From contig NZ_CP126242.1 in the NCBI RefSeq assembly GCF_030142045.1, forward strand, positions 1,984,001 to 2,048,000: a stretch of 64,000 nucleotides of DNA. The letters are read 5' to 3'. This stretch comes from Arthrobacter sp. zg-Y919 (GTDB lineage: Bacteria > Actinomycetota > Actinomycetes > Actinomycetales > Micrococcaceae). The notes under the pieces are model-generated. The model was not told the DNA's origin, ran no database searches, and saw nothing but the letters and a program-made list of their open reading frames with translations. Position 1 is the first letter of the stretch, and the number at the start of each line of letters is the position of its first letter. The translations under genes were made by a program, and so were the position numbers. Below are positions 1-10,683 of the stretch, piece by piece.

Positions 1-1052
1 TTCAGGATGGTCCAGGCGCTTTGCCGTGACAGGCGTCCGCCCCGGGCATTCAGGAACAGGGCGGGGGTGCCCTTGCCCTTGGCCGAGGCCGCCGGGCGTC
101 CGCGCACCAGGTATTCGTCCAGGGCGCGGGCAGCATAGGACCCCAGCGGGACCAGCCGCTCCTTGGACCCCTTGCCGAACAGGCGGACGACATCCGGTCC
201 CTTGGCGGGAATGCGTTCCAGGGACAGGTCATCCACGTCCAGGCCCACGGCCTCGCTGATGCGCGCTCCCGTGGAATACAGGAATTCGAGCAGGGCACGG
301 TCGCGCAGCCCGGAGGGGTTGTCCAGGGAGACCGCTTCCAGGATCCGGGTGACCTCGTTGACGCTGATGGCCTTCGGCAGGCGCTTGCCGGGCATGGGTG
401 GGTGTACGTCCGACGCCGGATCGGCCGCGGTCATACCTTCGAGCGCCCAGAAGCGGTGCAGTCCGCGCACCGCCACGATGGTGCGGGCGGCGGACCGGAC
501 GCTCAGCGCCGAGGCGCCGTCGGACCCTTCGGAAATCGACTGGGCAAACGCCGTGACATCGTGCCGGGAGATGCGGGAAATGTCCTCCACTCCCCTGGCG
601 TCCAGGAAACGGGCATAGCGCAGCAGGTCCCGGCGGTAGGCGTCGAGCGTATTGACCGCCAGACCGCGTTCCACGGCCATGTGCTGCAGGTAGCTGCCGA
701 TGGCCCGGCCTGCAGGTGTGGAACGGAGTTCATCCGCCGCGGATTTCATGGTTGCGGCGCGGGAGCGGGCCGGTGCTGCGCTTCCAGCCGCGGCCTTCGA
801 CCTGCGTTTGGGTGCGGGCTCCGGCACCGCGTCAGGCGGGGTAGCCGGTGCCGCCGAGTCCTGGACTGCGGGCTCCGGCGTAGCGGGCTGCTGGACGGAG
901 CCGGTGCGGTCCAGCTCGGCCAGGTCGGCGTCGCGCAGCCGGCGGGCTTCTTCCGAGTCCAGATCAAGCTTGAGGGTGGGGTTCAGGCCGGGCAGCTTAA
1001 TGGCAATGGTGTCATTGTTCGTCGAGCCGCCATCAGCGTCAGCGCTGGGCAT
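1..1052 (-). CDS. xerD: Tyrosine recombinase XerD, C-terminus cut by window edge
   Basis: Site-specific recombinase that, with XerC, resolves chromosome dimers at dif. The visible part contains the SAM-like N-terminal domain (from about GSYLQHMAVERGLAVNTL) and the start of the catalytic domain, with the first catalytic arginine in STGARISEAVGLDVDDL. The HxxR and tyrosine motifs lie beyond base 1. The reading frame is open back to an ATG at 1052, which adds 101 Pro/Ala-rich residues before the usual XerD start; an internal ATG at 749 (MKSAADEL) gives a family-typical length. Neither start has a clear ribosome site. The longer frame begins 5 bp after the Nudix stop and has coding-like codon use, so I list it, but the start is uncertain. 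Last visible gene of the pyrG-Nudix-xerD operon. Confidence 0.88.
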   Translation of the reverse strand, partial: MPSADADGGSTNNDTIAIKLPGLNPTLKLDLDSEEARRLRDADLAELDRTGSVQQPATPEPAVQDSAAPATPPDAVPEPAPKRRSKAAAGSAAPARSRAATMKSAADELRSTPAGRAIGSYLQHMAVERGLAVNTLDAYRRDLLRYARFLDARGVEDISRISRHDVTAFAQSISEGSDGASALSVRSAARTIVAVRGLHRFWALEGMTAADPASDVHPPMPGKRLPKAISVNEVTRILEAVSLDNPSGLRDRALLEFLYSTGARISEAVGLDVDDLSLERIPAKGPDVVRLFGKGSKERLVPLGSYAARALDEYLVRGRPAASAKGKGTPALFLNARGGRLSRQSAWTIL

Positions 1053-1057
1053 TGGTT

Positions 1058-1726
1058 CTAGCGCACCGGGCCGTTGGCCCAGGTGGAGTGCTGGGAGTGG
1101 TGTTCCGGCCAGGGGGCATCAGCCGGCCGCAGGTCACGGAACCCGTTGCCGCGGGCGACGGCGGCAGCCAGGACGGCGGCTACGGCGGAGGGGCTGTGCA
1201 TACGTCCCTGCAGGGCTGCCTGTACGGCCTCGTCCAGATCCACCCATGCCGTGGTGATTTCGGCTTCCTCGTGGGTCCGGGTGTGCCGGTCCGCCTCGGG
1301 GACCTCGGAAATGCCGCGGGCCAGGTAAATGCGCAGGGCTTCCCGGGAGGAGCCGGGCGAGAGGAACAGGTCCGTGAGGACGTTCCACTCCGACGCCACC
1401 AGGTCGGCCTCCTCCGCGAGTTCGCGGGCGGCACCGACCTGGAAGTCTTCACCGTCCACGTCGAGCAGCCCGGCCGGGATTTCCCACAGGGTCATCCGGA
1501 CCGGATGCCGGTACTGGTTGATCAAAAGCACCTGTCCGGCGTCGTTCATGGCCAGGATGGCCACCGCGCCGGGGTGGGCGATGTAGTCACGGACCAGGGG
1601 TTCGCCGTCGTCGGTCAGGAGGAATTTCTCCTTGACCACGTCCCACACCGGACCGCTGTAAACCGTTTCCGATTCCAGCAGCGGGCGTGGGCTTTGTTCG
1701 TCAGCGAACCCCTCGGTCCGTGCCAC
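1058..1726 (-). CDS. Nudix hydrolase, ADP-ribose pyrophosphatase type
   Basis: 222 residues. Probably hydrolyses ADP-ribose or a related nucleoside diphosphate sugar. The Nudix box is visible as AGLLDVDGE followed by AARELAEEADL; the spacing between the first G and E is one residue longer than the textbook motif, as I recall for the M. tuberculosis homologue Rv1700. The usual G near the end of the box is D here. A GTG start at 1726 lies 4 bp after the pyrG stop and gives the expected N-terminus. It sits between pyrG and xerD as in other actinobacteria, implying one transcript. The exact substrate is inferred from family and context. Confidence 0.88.
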   Translation of the reverse strand: MARTEGFADEQSPRPLLESETVYSGPVWDVVKEKFLLTDDGEPLVRDYIAHPGAVAILAMNDAGQVLLINQYRHPVRMTLWEIPAGLLDVDGEDFQVGAARELAEEADLVASEWNVLTDLFLSPGSSREALRIYLARGISEVPEADRHTRTHEEAEITTAWVDLDEAVQAALQGRMHSPSAVAAVLAAAVARGNGFRDLRPADAPWPEHHSQHSTWANGPVR

Positions 1727-1730
1727 GGGG

Positions 1731-3407
<1,677 letters not shown>

Positions 3408-3471
3408 GGAGTTCGAGCCTATCACCTTTTGTCGTTTCGGGTTTGTCCTGCGTCTGGGTTCTTTCGGAACA

Positions 3472-5193
3472 TCACTGGAGATGCCCCGCCGAATCCAATA
3501 ATTCCTCGGCGTGGGCACGGGCCGACGCCGAGTCCTCCTGCCCTGCGAGCATCCGGGCGAGTTCCTTGATGCGCTCCTCCTGGCCCAGCACCCGGACATC
3601 GCTGGCCGTGACGCCGGTACCGTCGTCGGTGGACGTGGAAGTCTTGATCACGCGGATGTGATGGTCGGCAAACGCCGCCACCTGGGGCAGGTGGGTTACC
3701 ACGATCACCTGCACATGCTTTGCCAGCATGGCGAGCCGGCGGCCGATTTCGACGGCGGCCTTGCCGCCGACGCCTGCATCCACCTCGTCGAAGATGAACG
3801 TGGGCACCGGGTCCACTGCTGCCAGGACCACTTCGATCGCCAGCATAACGCGGGAAAGTTCGCCGCCTGAGGCACCCTTGCCCAGGGGCCGGGCCGGAGC
3901 GCCGGGATGCGGTGCGAGCAGGAAGGAAATGCTGTCGGCACCGTGCGGTCCCGGCTCACCGGTCGGTTCCACCTCGATGACCAGATTGGCGTCCTTCATG
4001 GCCAGCGCCGTCAGTTCGTCGCTGACCCGCTGCGCGAGTTCTGCTGCGGCATCGGTACGGAGTTTGGTCAGGGCCGCTCCCCGGGTGGCCAGGCGTTCGG
4101 CGAGGACGCCTATTTCCGCTTCGAGGGCGTCGATCCGGGAGTCGTCGGAGCTGAGTTCGGCCAGCCGCTTGGCGCTTTCGCCGCTCCACTCCAGGACCCC
4201 GTCGATCGAAGGGGCATACTTGCGGACCAGTCCCGCCAGATCGGCGCGGCGGGATTCCACTTCCGCGAGCCGTTCAGGTCCTTCGGAGTCCAGGGAGGCT
4301 CCGTAGCTGGCCAGCTCGGTGGCTATGTCTGCGAGGATGTACCCCACCTCGGCCAGCCGCTGTCCGGACGCGGCCAGGGCCGGGTCATGCTCCCCTGCGG
4401 ACTCCAGCTGGCGTTTGGCGGCGTCCACCAGCGAGGTGGCGTCGCCGCCGTCGGCAAAGTCGTCGGCGATCAGGGCCGCATGGGCACTCACCGCGGCGGT
4501 GCGCAGCTCCTCGAGGTTGCTCAGGCGCATGGCCTCCGCCTTGAGGGAGTCGTCCTCCCCCGGCTGTGGATCCACCGCCTCGATTTCCTCCAGCGCGGCG
4601 GTCAGGTACTCGGCTTCCCGGAGCCGGTCCCGGGCCTGGTCCCGGAGTTCCGACAGCTCCTTGGCCGCGGCGCGCCAGCGGGCGTAGTCCTCACGGTAGG
4701 CACCGAGTTCGGCGGCCAGCGGGGCACCTGCGTACTTGTCCAGTGCCTCCCGCTGGGCCGCGGCACTCTTGAGGCGCAGCTGATCGGTCTGGCCGTGGAC
4801 CACCACGAGGTGCTCGCCCACTTCCGCCAGGACGCCTACCGGGGCGGACCGTCCGCCCACGTGTGCACGGCTGCGTCCGTCGGCATTGACCGTACGGACC
4901 AGCGTCAGTTCGGCCGCGCCGTCGTACTCTTCAAGCTCCGCTCCCGCTTCGCCCGCGCGGACCGCCGCAGGGCTCCGCGGATCCACGTGCACGAGCGCCT
5001 CAGCGACGGCGGACTTCGCACCGATGCGCACGGCGCCGGCGTCTGACCGGGCACCTAGGAGCAGTCCCAGGGCGGTGATCACCATCGTTTTGCCGGCACC
5101 GGTTTCACCGGTCACCACCGTGAAGCCTGGGCCCAGGTCCAGTGTGGCGTCGGTGATGACACCGAGGTCCCTGATCCGGATTTCCTCAATCAT
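3472..5193 (-). CDS. recN: DNA repair ATPase RecN
   Basis: 573 residues. SMC-like ATPase acting in double-strand break repair. It starts [20 protein letters not shown], with Walker A GETGAGKT near residue 31, a long coiled-coil middle (alanine/glutamate-rich, residues about 150-370), the signature [18 protein letters not shown] and Walker [14 protein letters not shown] in the C-terminal half. The ATG overlaps the nadK stop as ATGA, so nadK and recN are translationally coupled. All expected motifs are intact. Confidence 0.95.
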   Translation of the reverse strand: MIEEIRIRDLGVITDATLDLGPGFTVVTGETGAGKTMVITALGLLLGARSDAGAVRIGAKSAVAEALVHVDPRSPAAVRAGEAGAELEEYDGAAELTLVRTVNADGRSRAHVGGRSAPVGVLAEVGEHLVVVHGQTDQLRLKSAAAQREALDKYAGAPLAAELGAYREDYARWRAAAKELSELRDQARDRLREAEYLTAALEEIEAVDPQPGEDDSLKAEAMRLSNLEELRTAAVSAHAALIADDFADGGDATSLVDAAKRQLESAGEHDPALAASGQRLAEVGYILADIATELASYGASLDSEGPERLAEVESRRADLAGLVRKYAPSIDGVLEWSGESAKRLAELSSDDSRIDALEAEIGVLAERLATRGAALTKLRTDAAAELAQRVSDELTALAMKDANLVIEVEPTGEPGPHGADSISFLLAPHPGAPARPLGKGASGGELSRVMLAIEVVLAAVDPVPTFIFDEVDAGVGGKAAVEIGRRLAMLAKHVQVIVVTHLPQVAAFADHHIRVIKTSTSTDDGTGVTASDVRVLGQEERIKELARMLAGQEDSASARAHAEELLDSAGHLQ

Positions 5194-6260
5194 GCGACAA
5201 AGCCTCCGCTGTCCGAAACCGCTGTGTCACCGGTTGATGTGCCGGCAGCTTCCGGGCTGCCGGTTACTGCACCGTTGCCGGCGGAATCCGCGTTCCGGTC
5301 CCCCGGCCCCGGTATGGAGCTGAGCTGGGTTCCGGCAGTGGTCGCCGGGGCCGGACCGCGCCACCCATGGGTGGGGAGCTGGAACTTGCGCACCAGTCGT
5401 TCTGAGAAAGGTGTCAGGTGGGTGCGTGCCAGGCGGACCGGAGTCTTGGAGCGGGTCACTTCCACCCGGGAGCCCGGGGGCAGGTCGATGCTGCGCCGGC
5501 CGTCGCACCACAGCACTCCGGCGGCGTCCGTACGGGTCAGGATCTCCACGGCCAGCACCGAGGTGGGCGATACCACCAGCGGCTTGGCGAACAGGGCGTG
5601 GGCGCTGATGGGCGCCAGCAGCAGGGCTTCAACCTCCGGCCAGACCACCGGGCCGCCAGCGGAGAAGGCGTAGGCGGTGGAGCCGGTGGGTGTTGCCAGC
5701 ACAACGCCGTCGCATCCGAACGAGCTGATGGGGCGGGCATCCACCTCGATGACCACTTCCAGCATCCGCTGGCGGTCGGCCTTTTCGACGGCGGCCTCGT
5801 TGAGGGCCCAGGTGCGGGCCAGGAGTTCGCCGCCGTGCCAGACCTTGACGTCGATGGTCATGCGTTCTTCGACGGTGTAGGCGCGTTCAACCACCCAGTG
5901 CACAGTCTGTGCCAGGTCGGCGCGTTCGCTCTCGGCCAGGAAGCCCACATGGCCGAGGTTGACCCCAAGCAGTGGAACATTCGTTCCGCGCACCAGTTCG
6001 GCTGCCCGCAGGATGGTGCCGTCCCCGCCAAGGACCATGCCCAGGTCCACCTCATCCAGCGCGACGTCTTCATCGAGGATCTCGGTGGGTGCCGTCAGCA
6101 CTCCGTATTCGGCCTGGATGTCTTCAAGGTCACGCCGCCGCATGACCGGAACCAGTCCCGAGGAATGAAGCTGGGTGCAGGCCTCCTGGGCAGCGGTCAT
6201 GGCGGCCCGTCGTCCGGTGTGGGCCAGGACCAGTATCCGTCTGCTCATCTGCGTCTTCAT
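5190..6260 (-). CDS. nadK: NAD kinase
   Basis: About 356 residues. Phosphorylates NAD to NADP using ATP or polyphosphate. Motifs: LGGDGTILRAAEL (the GGDG phosphate-binding loop), NLGHVGFLAE and DGVVLATPTGSTAYAFSAGG. The C-terminal 60 or so residues after the kinase fold are Gly/Thr/Ala-rich and look disordered. Three in-frame ATGs occur at 6269, 6260 and 6248. GGAGG touches the first and is 9 nt from the second, so I chose 6260; the third gives MSRRILVLAHTGR, the conserved start. It follows tlyA by about 40 bp and overlaps recN by 4 bp. Confidence 0.94.
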   Translation of the reverse strand: MKTQMSRRILVLAHTGRRAAMTAAQEACTQLHSSGLVPVMRRRDLEDIQAEYGVLTAPTEILDEDVALDEVDLGMVLGGDGTILRAAELVRGTNVPLLGVNLGHVGFLAESERADLAQTVHWVVERAYTVEERMTIDVKVWHGGELLARTWALNEAAVEKADRQRMLEVVIEVDARPISSFGCDGVVLATPTGSTAYAFSAGGPVVWPEVEALLLAPISAHALFAKPLVVSPTSVLAVEILTRTDAAGVLWCDGRRSIDLPPGSRVEVTRSKTPVRLARTHLTPFSERLVRKFQLPTHGWRGPAPATTAGTQLSSIPGPGDRNADSAGNGAVTGSPEAAGTSTGDTAVSDSGGFVA

Positions 6261-6300
6261 CCTCTTCATCCTCCGGGTGGTGCCTGCGGCATACCCATCG

Positions 6301-7161
6301 TCAGTCTTCTACCGCCGGCAACCGGTCCGCAAACCCGGCGAACGCTTCATCCACCAGCCTGGCGGCGGCGTCTTCGGCCGGAGTTCCCTCACCGTGCCCC
6401 GTTTCCGCAGGCCTTCCGGGTACGGGGCCGGGGACCTGCAGCCACATAAAGAACTCCACGTTGCCGTTCTGGCCGGGAAGCGGGCTCGGGGCAATGCCGC
6501 CGATCTCCAGGCCGGCAGCCATGGCGGCCGTCGCCACCGAGGCCACGGCAGACCGGTGCCGGGCCGGATCGGTAACCACTCCGGTCCGGTCCAGCTTCTC
6601 ACGGCCCACCTCGAACTGGGGTTTCACCATGAGCAGGAGGCTGCCGCCCGGGCGGGTGGCAGCAGCCAGCGGTCCCACCACCTTGGTCAGGGAGATGAAT
6701 GAAAGATCCGCGACCGTGAGATCGACGGTGCCACCTATGTCCTCCGGGTCCAGGTAACGGACGTTCATCCCCTCGTAGACGCTGACCCTGGGATCCCGCC
6801 GAAGCGCTTCCACGAGTTGTCCGTGCCCGACGTCGACGGCGGCGACATGCGTGGCACCAGCGCGGAGCAGGACGTCGGTGAACCCTCCGGTGGAGGCCCC
6901 GGCGTCCAGGCAGCGCAGTCCGACCGGGTTAACGGCGGGGAACGCCGCGAGGGCACCGGCGAGTTTGTGGCCGGCGCGGCTGACGTAGTCGGGCAGACCG
7001 TCGTCGAGCACTTCCAGCCGTTCGCCGGCGTCCACCGGAGCCGAGGGCTTGGCGGCGGGCTTTCCGGCGCGCAGGACCCGTCCTGCGGCGATCAGCTTTG
7101 CTGCCTGGGTGCGCGAGCGTGCCAGCCCGCGCGTGACGAGTTCCTGGTCGAGTCGTGGCAT
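6301..7161 (-). CDS. tlyA: TlyA-family rRNA 2'-O-methyltransferase
   Basis: 286 residues. Members methylate 16S and 23S rRNA ribose positions; loss of TlyA gives capreomycin resistance in mycobacteria. An N-terminal S4 RNA-binding domain (MPRLDQELVTRGLARSRTQA to about residue 60) is followed by VSRAGHKL and an FtsJ-like methyltransferase fold with SAM motif CLDAGASTGGFTDVLL, then VADLSFISL and VKPQFEVGREKL. The C-terminal 40 residues are variable. The ATG is 2 bp from the stop of the small upstream gene. Older annotations call the family hemolysins; the enzyme role is better supported. Confidence 0.94.
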   Translation of the reverse strand: MPRLDQELVTRGLARSRTQAAKLIAAGRVLRAGKPAAKPSAPVDAGERLEVLDDGLPDYVSRAGHKLAGALAAFPAVNPVGLRCLDAGASTGGFTDVLLRAGATHVAAVDVGHGQLVEALRRDPRVSVYEGMNVRYLDPEDIGGTVDLTVADLSFISLTKVVGPLAAATRPGGSLLLMVKPQFEVGREKLDRTGVVTDPARHRSAVASVATAAMAAGLEIGGIAPSPLPGQNGNVEFFMWLQVPGPVPGRPAETGHGEGTPAEDAAARLVDEAFAGFADRLPAVED

Positions 7162-7163
7162 GC

Positions 7164-7412
7164 CTAGTCTGCTGTCCGGGGGAAGATTCCGGGTACCGGC
7201 GCGGGGACAGCATGCCCAGCTTTCGGCTCAGTATTCGGCTCAGTGTTCAGCTCGGTGAGCAGCGCGTCATGCAGTCCTGCGTAAACGGCCGCATGGCCGG
7301 CCACGGGCTGGGCCGCCAGCGGAGGCAGGACATCGAGGAGGGAGTCAACGGCGGCATCATCCGTGGTGGCCGGAGCCTGCGGCCATGGCTGTGCCGGCTG
7401 GGATTCAGGCAT
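7164..7412 (-). CDS. Small conserved protein between HAD phosphatase and tlyA
   Basis: 82 residues, beginning MPESQPAQPWPQ. No domain recognised. The middle (DAAVDSLLDVLPPLAAQPVAGHAAVYAGLHDALLTEL, given here only as the span residues 19-53) could form two helices; the ends are Pro/Thr/Glu-rich and probably disordered. An AGGAGG ribosome site 8 nt before the ATG supports translation. Its position between the phosphatase and tlyA matches the small Rv1693 of M. tuberculosis, also of unknown function, suggesting a conserved slot in this operon. Confidence 0.75.
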   Translation of the reverse strand: MPESQPAQPWPQAPATTDDAAVDSLLDVLPPLAAQPVAGHAAVYAGLHDALLTELNTEPNTEPKAGHAVPAPVPGIFPRTAD

Positions 7413-7475
7413 GTGTCTTCCTCCTGCGGTTGCATGCGGGATGCATTGATAACGGGTGGATCTTCTCTATGAAGC

Positions 7476-8498
7476 CTAGCTGCGGCCGGTGACAGTCCAG
7501 CGGATCTCCGGGGTAAGCGCCGCTGCGGCGTCCGGCCGGGCTGCCCACCATGCGGCACAGCCGGCACGCCAGCTGTCCAGGTCCGAGGAATCCCCGGCTA
7601 TCACGACGACGGTGTCCTCCACCCAGGCCAGTGCCTGGCCGCAGCGGTATTTTCCAGCCTCGGGAACGGGCACCGGATACGGTTCGAAAAGCGCCGCCAG
7701 GTTCTCGATGAGGTAGACCGGCCGCTCCGGTTTCCGCGCCGCCAGTGCAGTCAACGGAGTGTCGACGCCGGTGAGCACCAGTGCGGTGTCAAAGCCGGCG
7801 TTGGTTCCGCCCAGGATGTCGGTGTCCAGCCGGTCCCCCACCACAAGCGGACGGTGGACGTCGAGGTGCCGTGCCGCCGTCGTAAACAGTGGCGCCTCCG
7901 GCTTGCCTGCGACGAAGGGAACCCGGCCCGTGGCTGCGCCGACTGCAGCCACCAGCGTGCCGTTGCCGGGCGCGATGCCGCGGGCCTGCGGGATGGACAG
8001 GTCCGTGTTGGTGGCCACCCACACGGCTCCGCGTCCGACGGCGAATGCGGCTTCGGCCAGATCGGCCCATCCCAGGGATGGGTCGAAGCCCTGGATGACG
8101 GCGTCGGGCGCGTCATCCGCCGAGTAGACCCGCACCAGTCCCTGGGCCTCGACGGCGGCAGCCAGGGTTGCGCTGCCGGTCACCAGCACCTTGGCCCCCG
8201 CGGGAACCTTGGAAGCCAGCAGTTCCGCCCCCGCCTGCGCGGACCCGAAGACATTTTCCGCCGTGGCGGGTGCTCCGAGTTCGCGCAGGTGTGCCGCAAC
8301 CGTCTCCGAAGAGCGTGAGGCGTTGTTGGTGACGTAGGCCAGCTGGACCGATACATCGGCCAGCCGGTCCAGCGCCTCCACGGCCCCCGGTATCGCGTGC
8401 GGTCCGGCGTAGACCACGCCGTCCAGGTCGGAAAAGACCGCGTCGTAGCCGGAGACCAGTGAAGGGTTAGTCGTCAAGACGCTGCGGCCCCGTCTCAT
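7476..8498 (-). CDS. HAD-IIA family phosphatase, glycerol-3-phosphate phosphatase-like
   Basis: 340 residues. Aspartate-nucleophile phosphatase: motif I FSDLDGVVYAG (both catalytic aspartates), a C2-type cap including YVTNNASRS, and motif IV VGDRLDTDILGG. About 60 residues follow the HAD core (from YRCGQALAWVEDTVVV), as in M. tuberculosis Rv1692, reported as a glycerol-3-phosphate phosphatase. The ATG at 8498 overlaps the upstream TPR gene by 32 bp; a TTG at 8477 (LTTNPSL) is an alternative start. Substrate is inferred. Confidence 0.88.
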   Translation of the reverse strand: MRRGRSVLTTNPSLVSGYDAVFSDLDGVVYAGPHAIPGAVEALDRLADVSVQLAYVTNNASRSSETVAAHLRELGAPATAENVFGSAQAGAELLASKVPAGAKVLVTGSATLAAAVEAQGLVRVYSADDAPDAVIQGFDPSLGWADLAEAAFAVGRGAVWVATNTDLSIPQARGIAPGNGTLVAAVGAATGRVPFVAGKPEAPLFTTAARHLDVHRPLVVGDRLDTDILGGTNAGFDTALVLTGVDTPLTALAARKPERPVYLIENLAALFEPYPVPVPEAGKYRCGQALAWVEDTVVVIAGDSSDLDSWRAGCAAWWAARPDAAAALTPEIRWTVTGRS

Positions 8499-10683
8499 CG
8501 GCGTCTTCGCGGGCAGTTTCCTCGTCGTCGTCGTCGTAATTGAAATCGGACACTACGACTTCCACGGCCTCGCCGTCGTCATTTACGTCGCTGTCTTCGG
8601 TGAGGAGGCCTTCCTGCTCATCCGTGGGAAGCGCGTCCACCTCTTCATTTGGATCGAGGTTGTCCTTCGGAGCCTCTTCGGCGGGTGCGAAGTACGCGCC
8701 GGAGCGGTCCTCACGGGCCTCGGGACGACGCTTGGGACGTTCCTCTTCCTCAGGCACGAGGTCGAAGATTTCCGGCTCCGCAAAGTCGCCGAAGCCCAGG
8801 GCTTCGTCAGCGCGCAGGGCCTGCTTCTGCCACTTCTGCGCTTCCTCGCTGCGGCCGGCAACTTCCAGCGCGTCGGCGTAGGCACGGAAGAGGCGCGGGC
8901 TGTAGGAGAAGGCCCGGTTACGGTCCAGCTGCGGGATTTCCAGTGCTGCAACAGCGGCATCAAACTGACCCATGTCCATCCGGGCACCCGAGACGACGAT
9001 GGCCAGATCCACCTGTCCGGCAGTATCCAGGTCCTTGGCGTCATCGGACCGGGCCATGTCCAGGGCCTTTTCCGGATGGCCCAGACCGCGTTCGCAGTCG
9101 GCCATCATCGGCAGGTAGGCATTGGAACCGCTGATCCGGCGGTAGGTGCGGAACTCACGCAGCGCCTCACCGAAGTGCTCGGCTGCGTAGGCGGTCAGGC
9201 CGACAGCCTCGCGGACCACTGCCATGCGTCCGCCACGACGGCTCGCGGCAAGGGCGTGCTGGAATGCCAGCTCCGGTTCGTCGTCAATCAGGCGGCCTGC
9301 CATCACCAGGTGCTTGGCAACCCACTCGCTGTTGACTTCCTCCAGGTTGCGCAGCTGGGCGCGGGTGACCTTGTCCAGTTCCTGCCCGGTGACGTCCTCA
9401 TCGATTTCCGGTGAACGCTCACGGTCGGGGCGGTTGGCGCTACGCAGGTCCTTGGCGTTGCGGGGCCGAGCTGCGGCCGGGGCATCGTCACGGCGGAAAG
9501 ACGGGCGGTCCGAACCGTGTTCGGGCCGGTCGCCGCGGGGCGGACGGCTGTCACGCTGCGGACGGCTGTCACGCTGCGGACGGCGGTCACGCTGCGGACG
9601 GCGGTCATCGCCACCGAAGGACGGCCTACGGTCGCCGCGGTCGCCGAAGGGCTTACGCTCACCGCTGCGCTCCGAGAAAGGCTTACGCTCACCATCACGC
9701 TGCGGACGATCATCACGCGAGAACGGCTTACGATCCCCACGGTCGCCAAAGGGCTTACGCTCACCATCACGGGCCGGACGACGGTCATCGCCACCGAAGG
9801 ACGGTTTACGGTCCCCACGGTCACCGAAGGACTTACGCTCACCATCACGGGCCGGACGGCTGTCACGCTGCGGACGATCATCACGCGAGAACGGCTTACG
9901 ATCCCCACGGTCACCGAAGGACTTACGCTCACCATCACGGGCCGGACGGCTGTCACGCTGCGGACGATCATCACGCGAGAACGGCTTACGATCCCCACGG
10001 TCGCCAAAGGGCTTACGCTCACCATCACGGGCCGGACGACGGTCGTCGCCACCGAAGGACGGTTTACGGTCCCCACGGTCACCGAACGGCTTACGCTCAC
10101 CATCACGCGGCGGACGGCTGTCACGCTGCGGACGATCATCACGCGAGAACGGCTTACGATCCCCACGGTCACCGAAGGACTTACGCTCACCATCACGCGG
10201 CGGACGACGGTCATCGGCGCCGCGGCTGGCGCGGTCATTTCGCTCCGCACGAACCCCGAACGACGGACGACTGTCCCCATCACGGGCGGGACGACGGTCA
10301 TCGCCACCGAACGACGGCTTGCGATCGCCACGGTCGCCGAAAGGCTTCCGCTCACCGCTGCGCTCGGTGAACGGCTTGCGCTCACCATCACGGGCGGGGC
10401 GGCGGTCGTCGCTGCCACGGGCGGGACGATCGCCGAAAGCGGGCTTGCGGTCCTTTGAAAACGGCTTGCGCTCCGAGGAGGCCCCCCGGTCGCCGAAAGA
10501 CTTCCGTTCGCCGTCGCGTGCGGGCCGGCCGCCAAAGGAGGGCTTGCGGTCTTCGAACCGCTTGGGAGCGTTGCGGTCGTTCGTCGCGGGGCGTCCGCGG
10601 TCGTCGCGCCGGTCTGACGAGCTGCCGCTGGAAGAATTGCTTCCTTCGCCGCCGCGGTGATCCCTGTTATTTTGCTCTGACAT
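8467..10683 (-). CDS. TPR protein with long Arg/Gly/Asp-rich repetitive N-terminal region
   Basis: 738 residues. From about residue 45 to 405 it consists of imperfect repeats of 26-30 residues built from GERKPFGDRG, DRKPSFGGDDRRPARD and DRKPFSRDDRPQRDSRP. This is strongly charged, lacks hydrophobic core residues and is surely disordered, resembling eukaryotic RGG/RDR RNA-binding regions. Residues about 430-640 form a helical TPR-like domain (SEWVAKHLVMAGRLI, ALAASRRGGRMAVVREAVGL, GRSEEAQKWQKQAL). The tail is highly acidic. ATG at 10683 has AGAGG about 10 nt upstream. The TPR part matches Rv1691 in position; the repeat region looks like a lineage addition. Function unknown; RNA or ribosome association is inference. 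Confidence 0.85.
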   Translation of the reverse strand: MSEQNNRDHRGGEGSNSSSGSSSDRRDDRGRPATNDRNAPKRFEDRKPSFGGRPARDGERKSFGDRGASSERKPFSKDRKPAFGDRPARGSDDRRPARDGERKPFTERSGERKPFGDRGDRKPSFGGDDRRPARDGDSRPSFGVRAERNDRASRGADDRRPPRDGERKSFGDRGDRKPFSRDDRPQRDSRPPRDGERKPFGDRGDRKPSFGGDDRRPARDGERKPFGDRGDRKPFSRDDRPQRDSRPARDGERKSFGDRGDRKPFSRDDRPQRDSRPARDGERKSFGDRGDRKPSFGGDDRRPARDGERKPFGDRGDRKPFSRDDRPQRDGERKPFSERSGERKPFGDRGDRRPSFGGDDRRPQRDRRPQRDSRPQRDSRPPRGDRPEHGSDRPSFRRDDAPAAARPRNAKDLRSANRPDRERSPEIDEDVTGQELDKVTRAQLRNLEEVNSEWVAKHLVMAGRLIDDEPELAFQHALAASRRGGRMAVVREAVGLTAYAAEHFGEALREFRTYRRISGSNAYLPMMADCERGLGHPEKALDMARSDDAKDLDTAGQVDLAIVVSGARMDMGQFDAAVAALEIPQLDRNRAFSYSPRLFRAYADALEVAGRSEEAQKWQKQALRADEALGFGDFAEPEIFDLVPEEEERPKRRPEAREDRSGAYFAPAEEAPKDNLDPNEEVDALPTDEQEGLLTEDSDVNDDGEAVEVVVSDFNYDDDDEETAREDADETGPQRLDD
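9530..10560 (-). repeat. Imperfect 78/90-bp tandem repeats coding for the Arg/Gly/Asp-rich region
   Basis: Repeat units of about 78 and 90 bp, multiples of three, encode the disordered region of the TPR protein. Bases 9821-9910 and 9911-10000 are two identical adjacent 90-bp copies, showing recent duplication. Other units differ at scattered third positions and by alternation of KPF/KSF, SRP ARD/PPRD and FSRDD/SFGGDD modules. The unit length keeps the frame, so copy number can change without breaking the gene. Confidence 0.9.

Noticed and set aside
8477..8479. TTG start for the HAD phosphatase
   Set aside because: Possible, but the ATG at 8498 is in frame; left as a note only.
9530..10560. 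CRISPR-like array appearance
   Set aside because: No spacer-repeat alternation; all units encode in-frame protein modules.
9224..10660. Long open frames on the other strand and frames of the repeat region
   Set aside because: Repeat units are multiples of three and high-GC, which keeps several frames open. The minus-strand frame alone has a ribosome site, a non-repetitive TPR domain and neighbour overlap.
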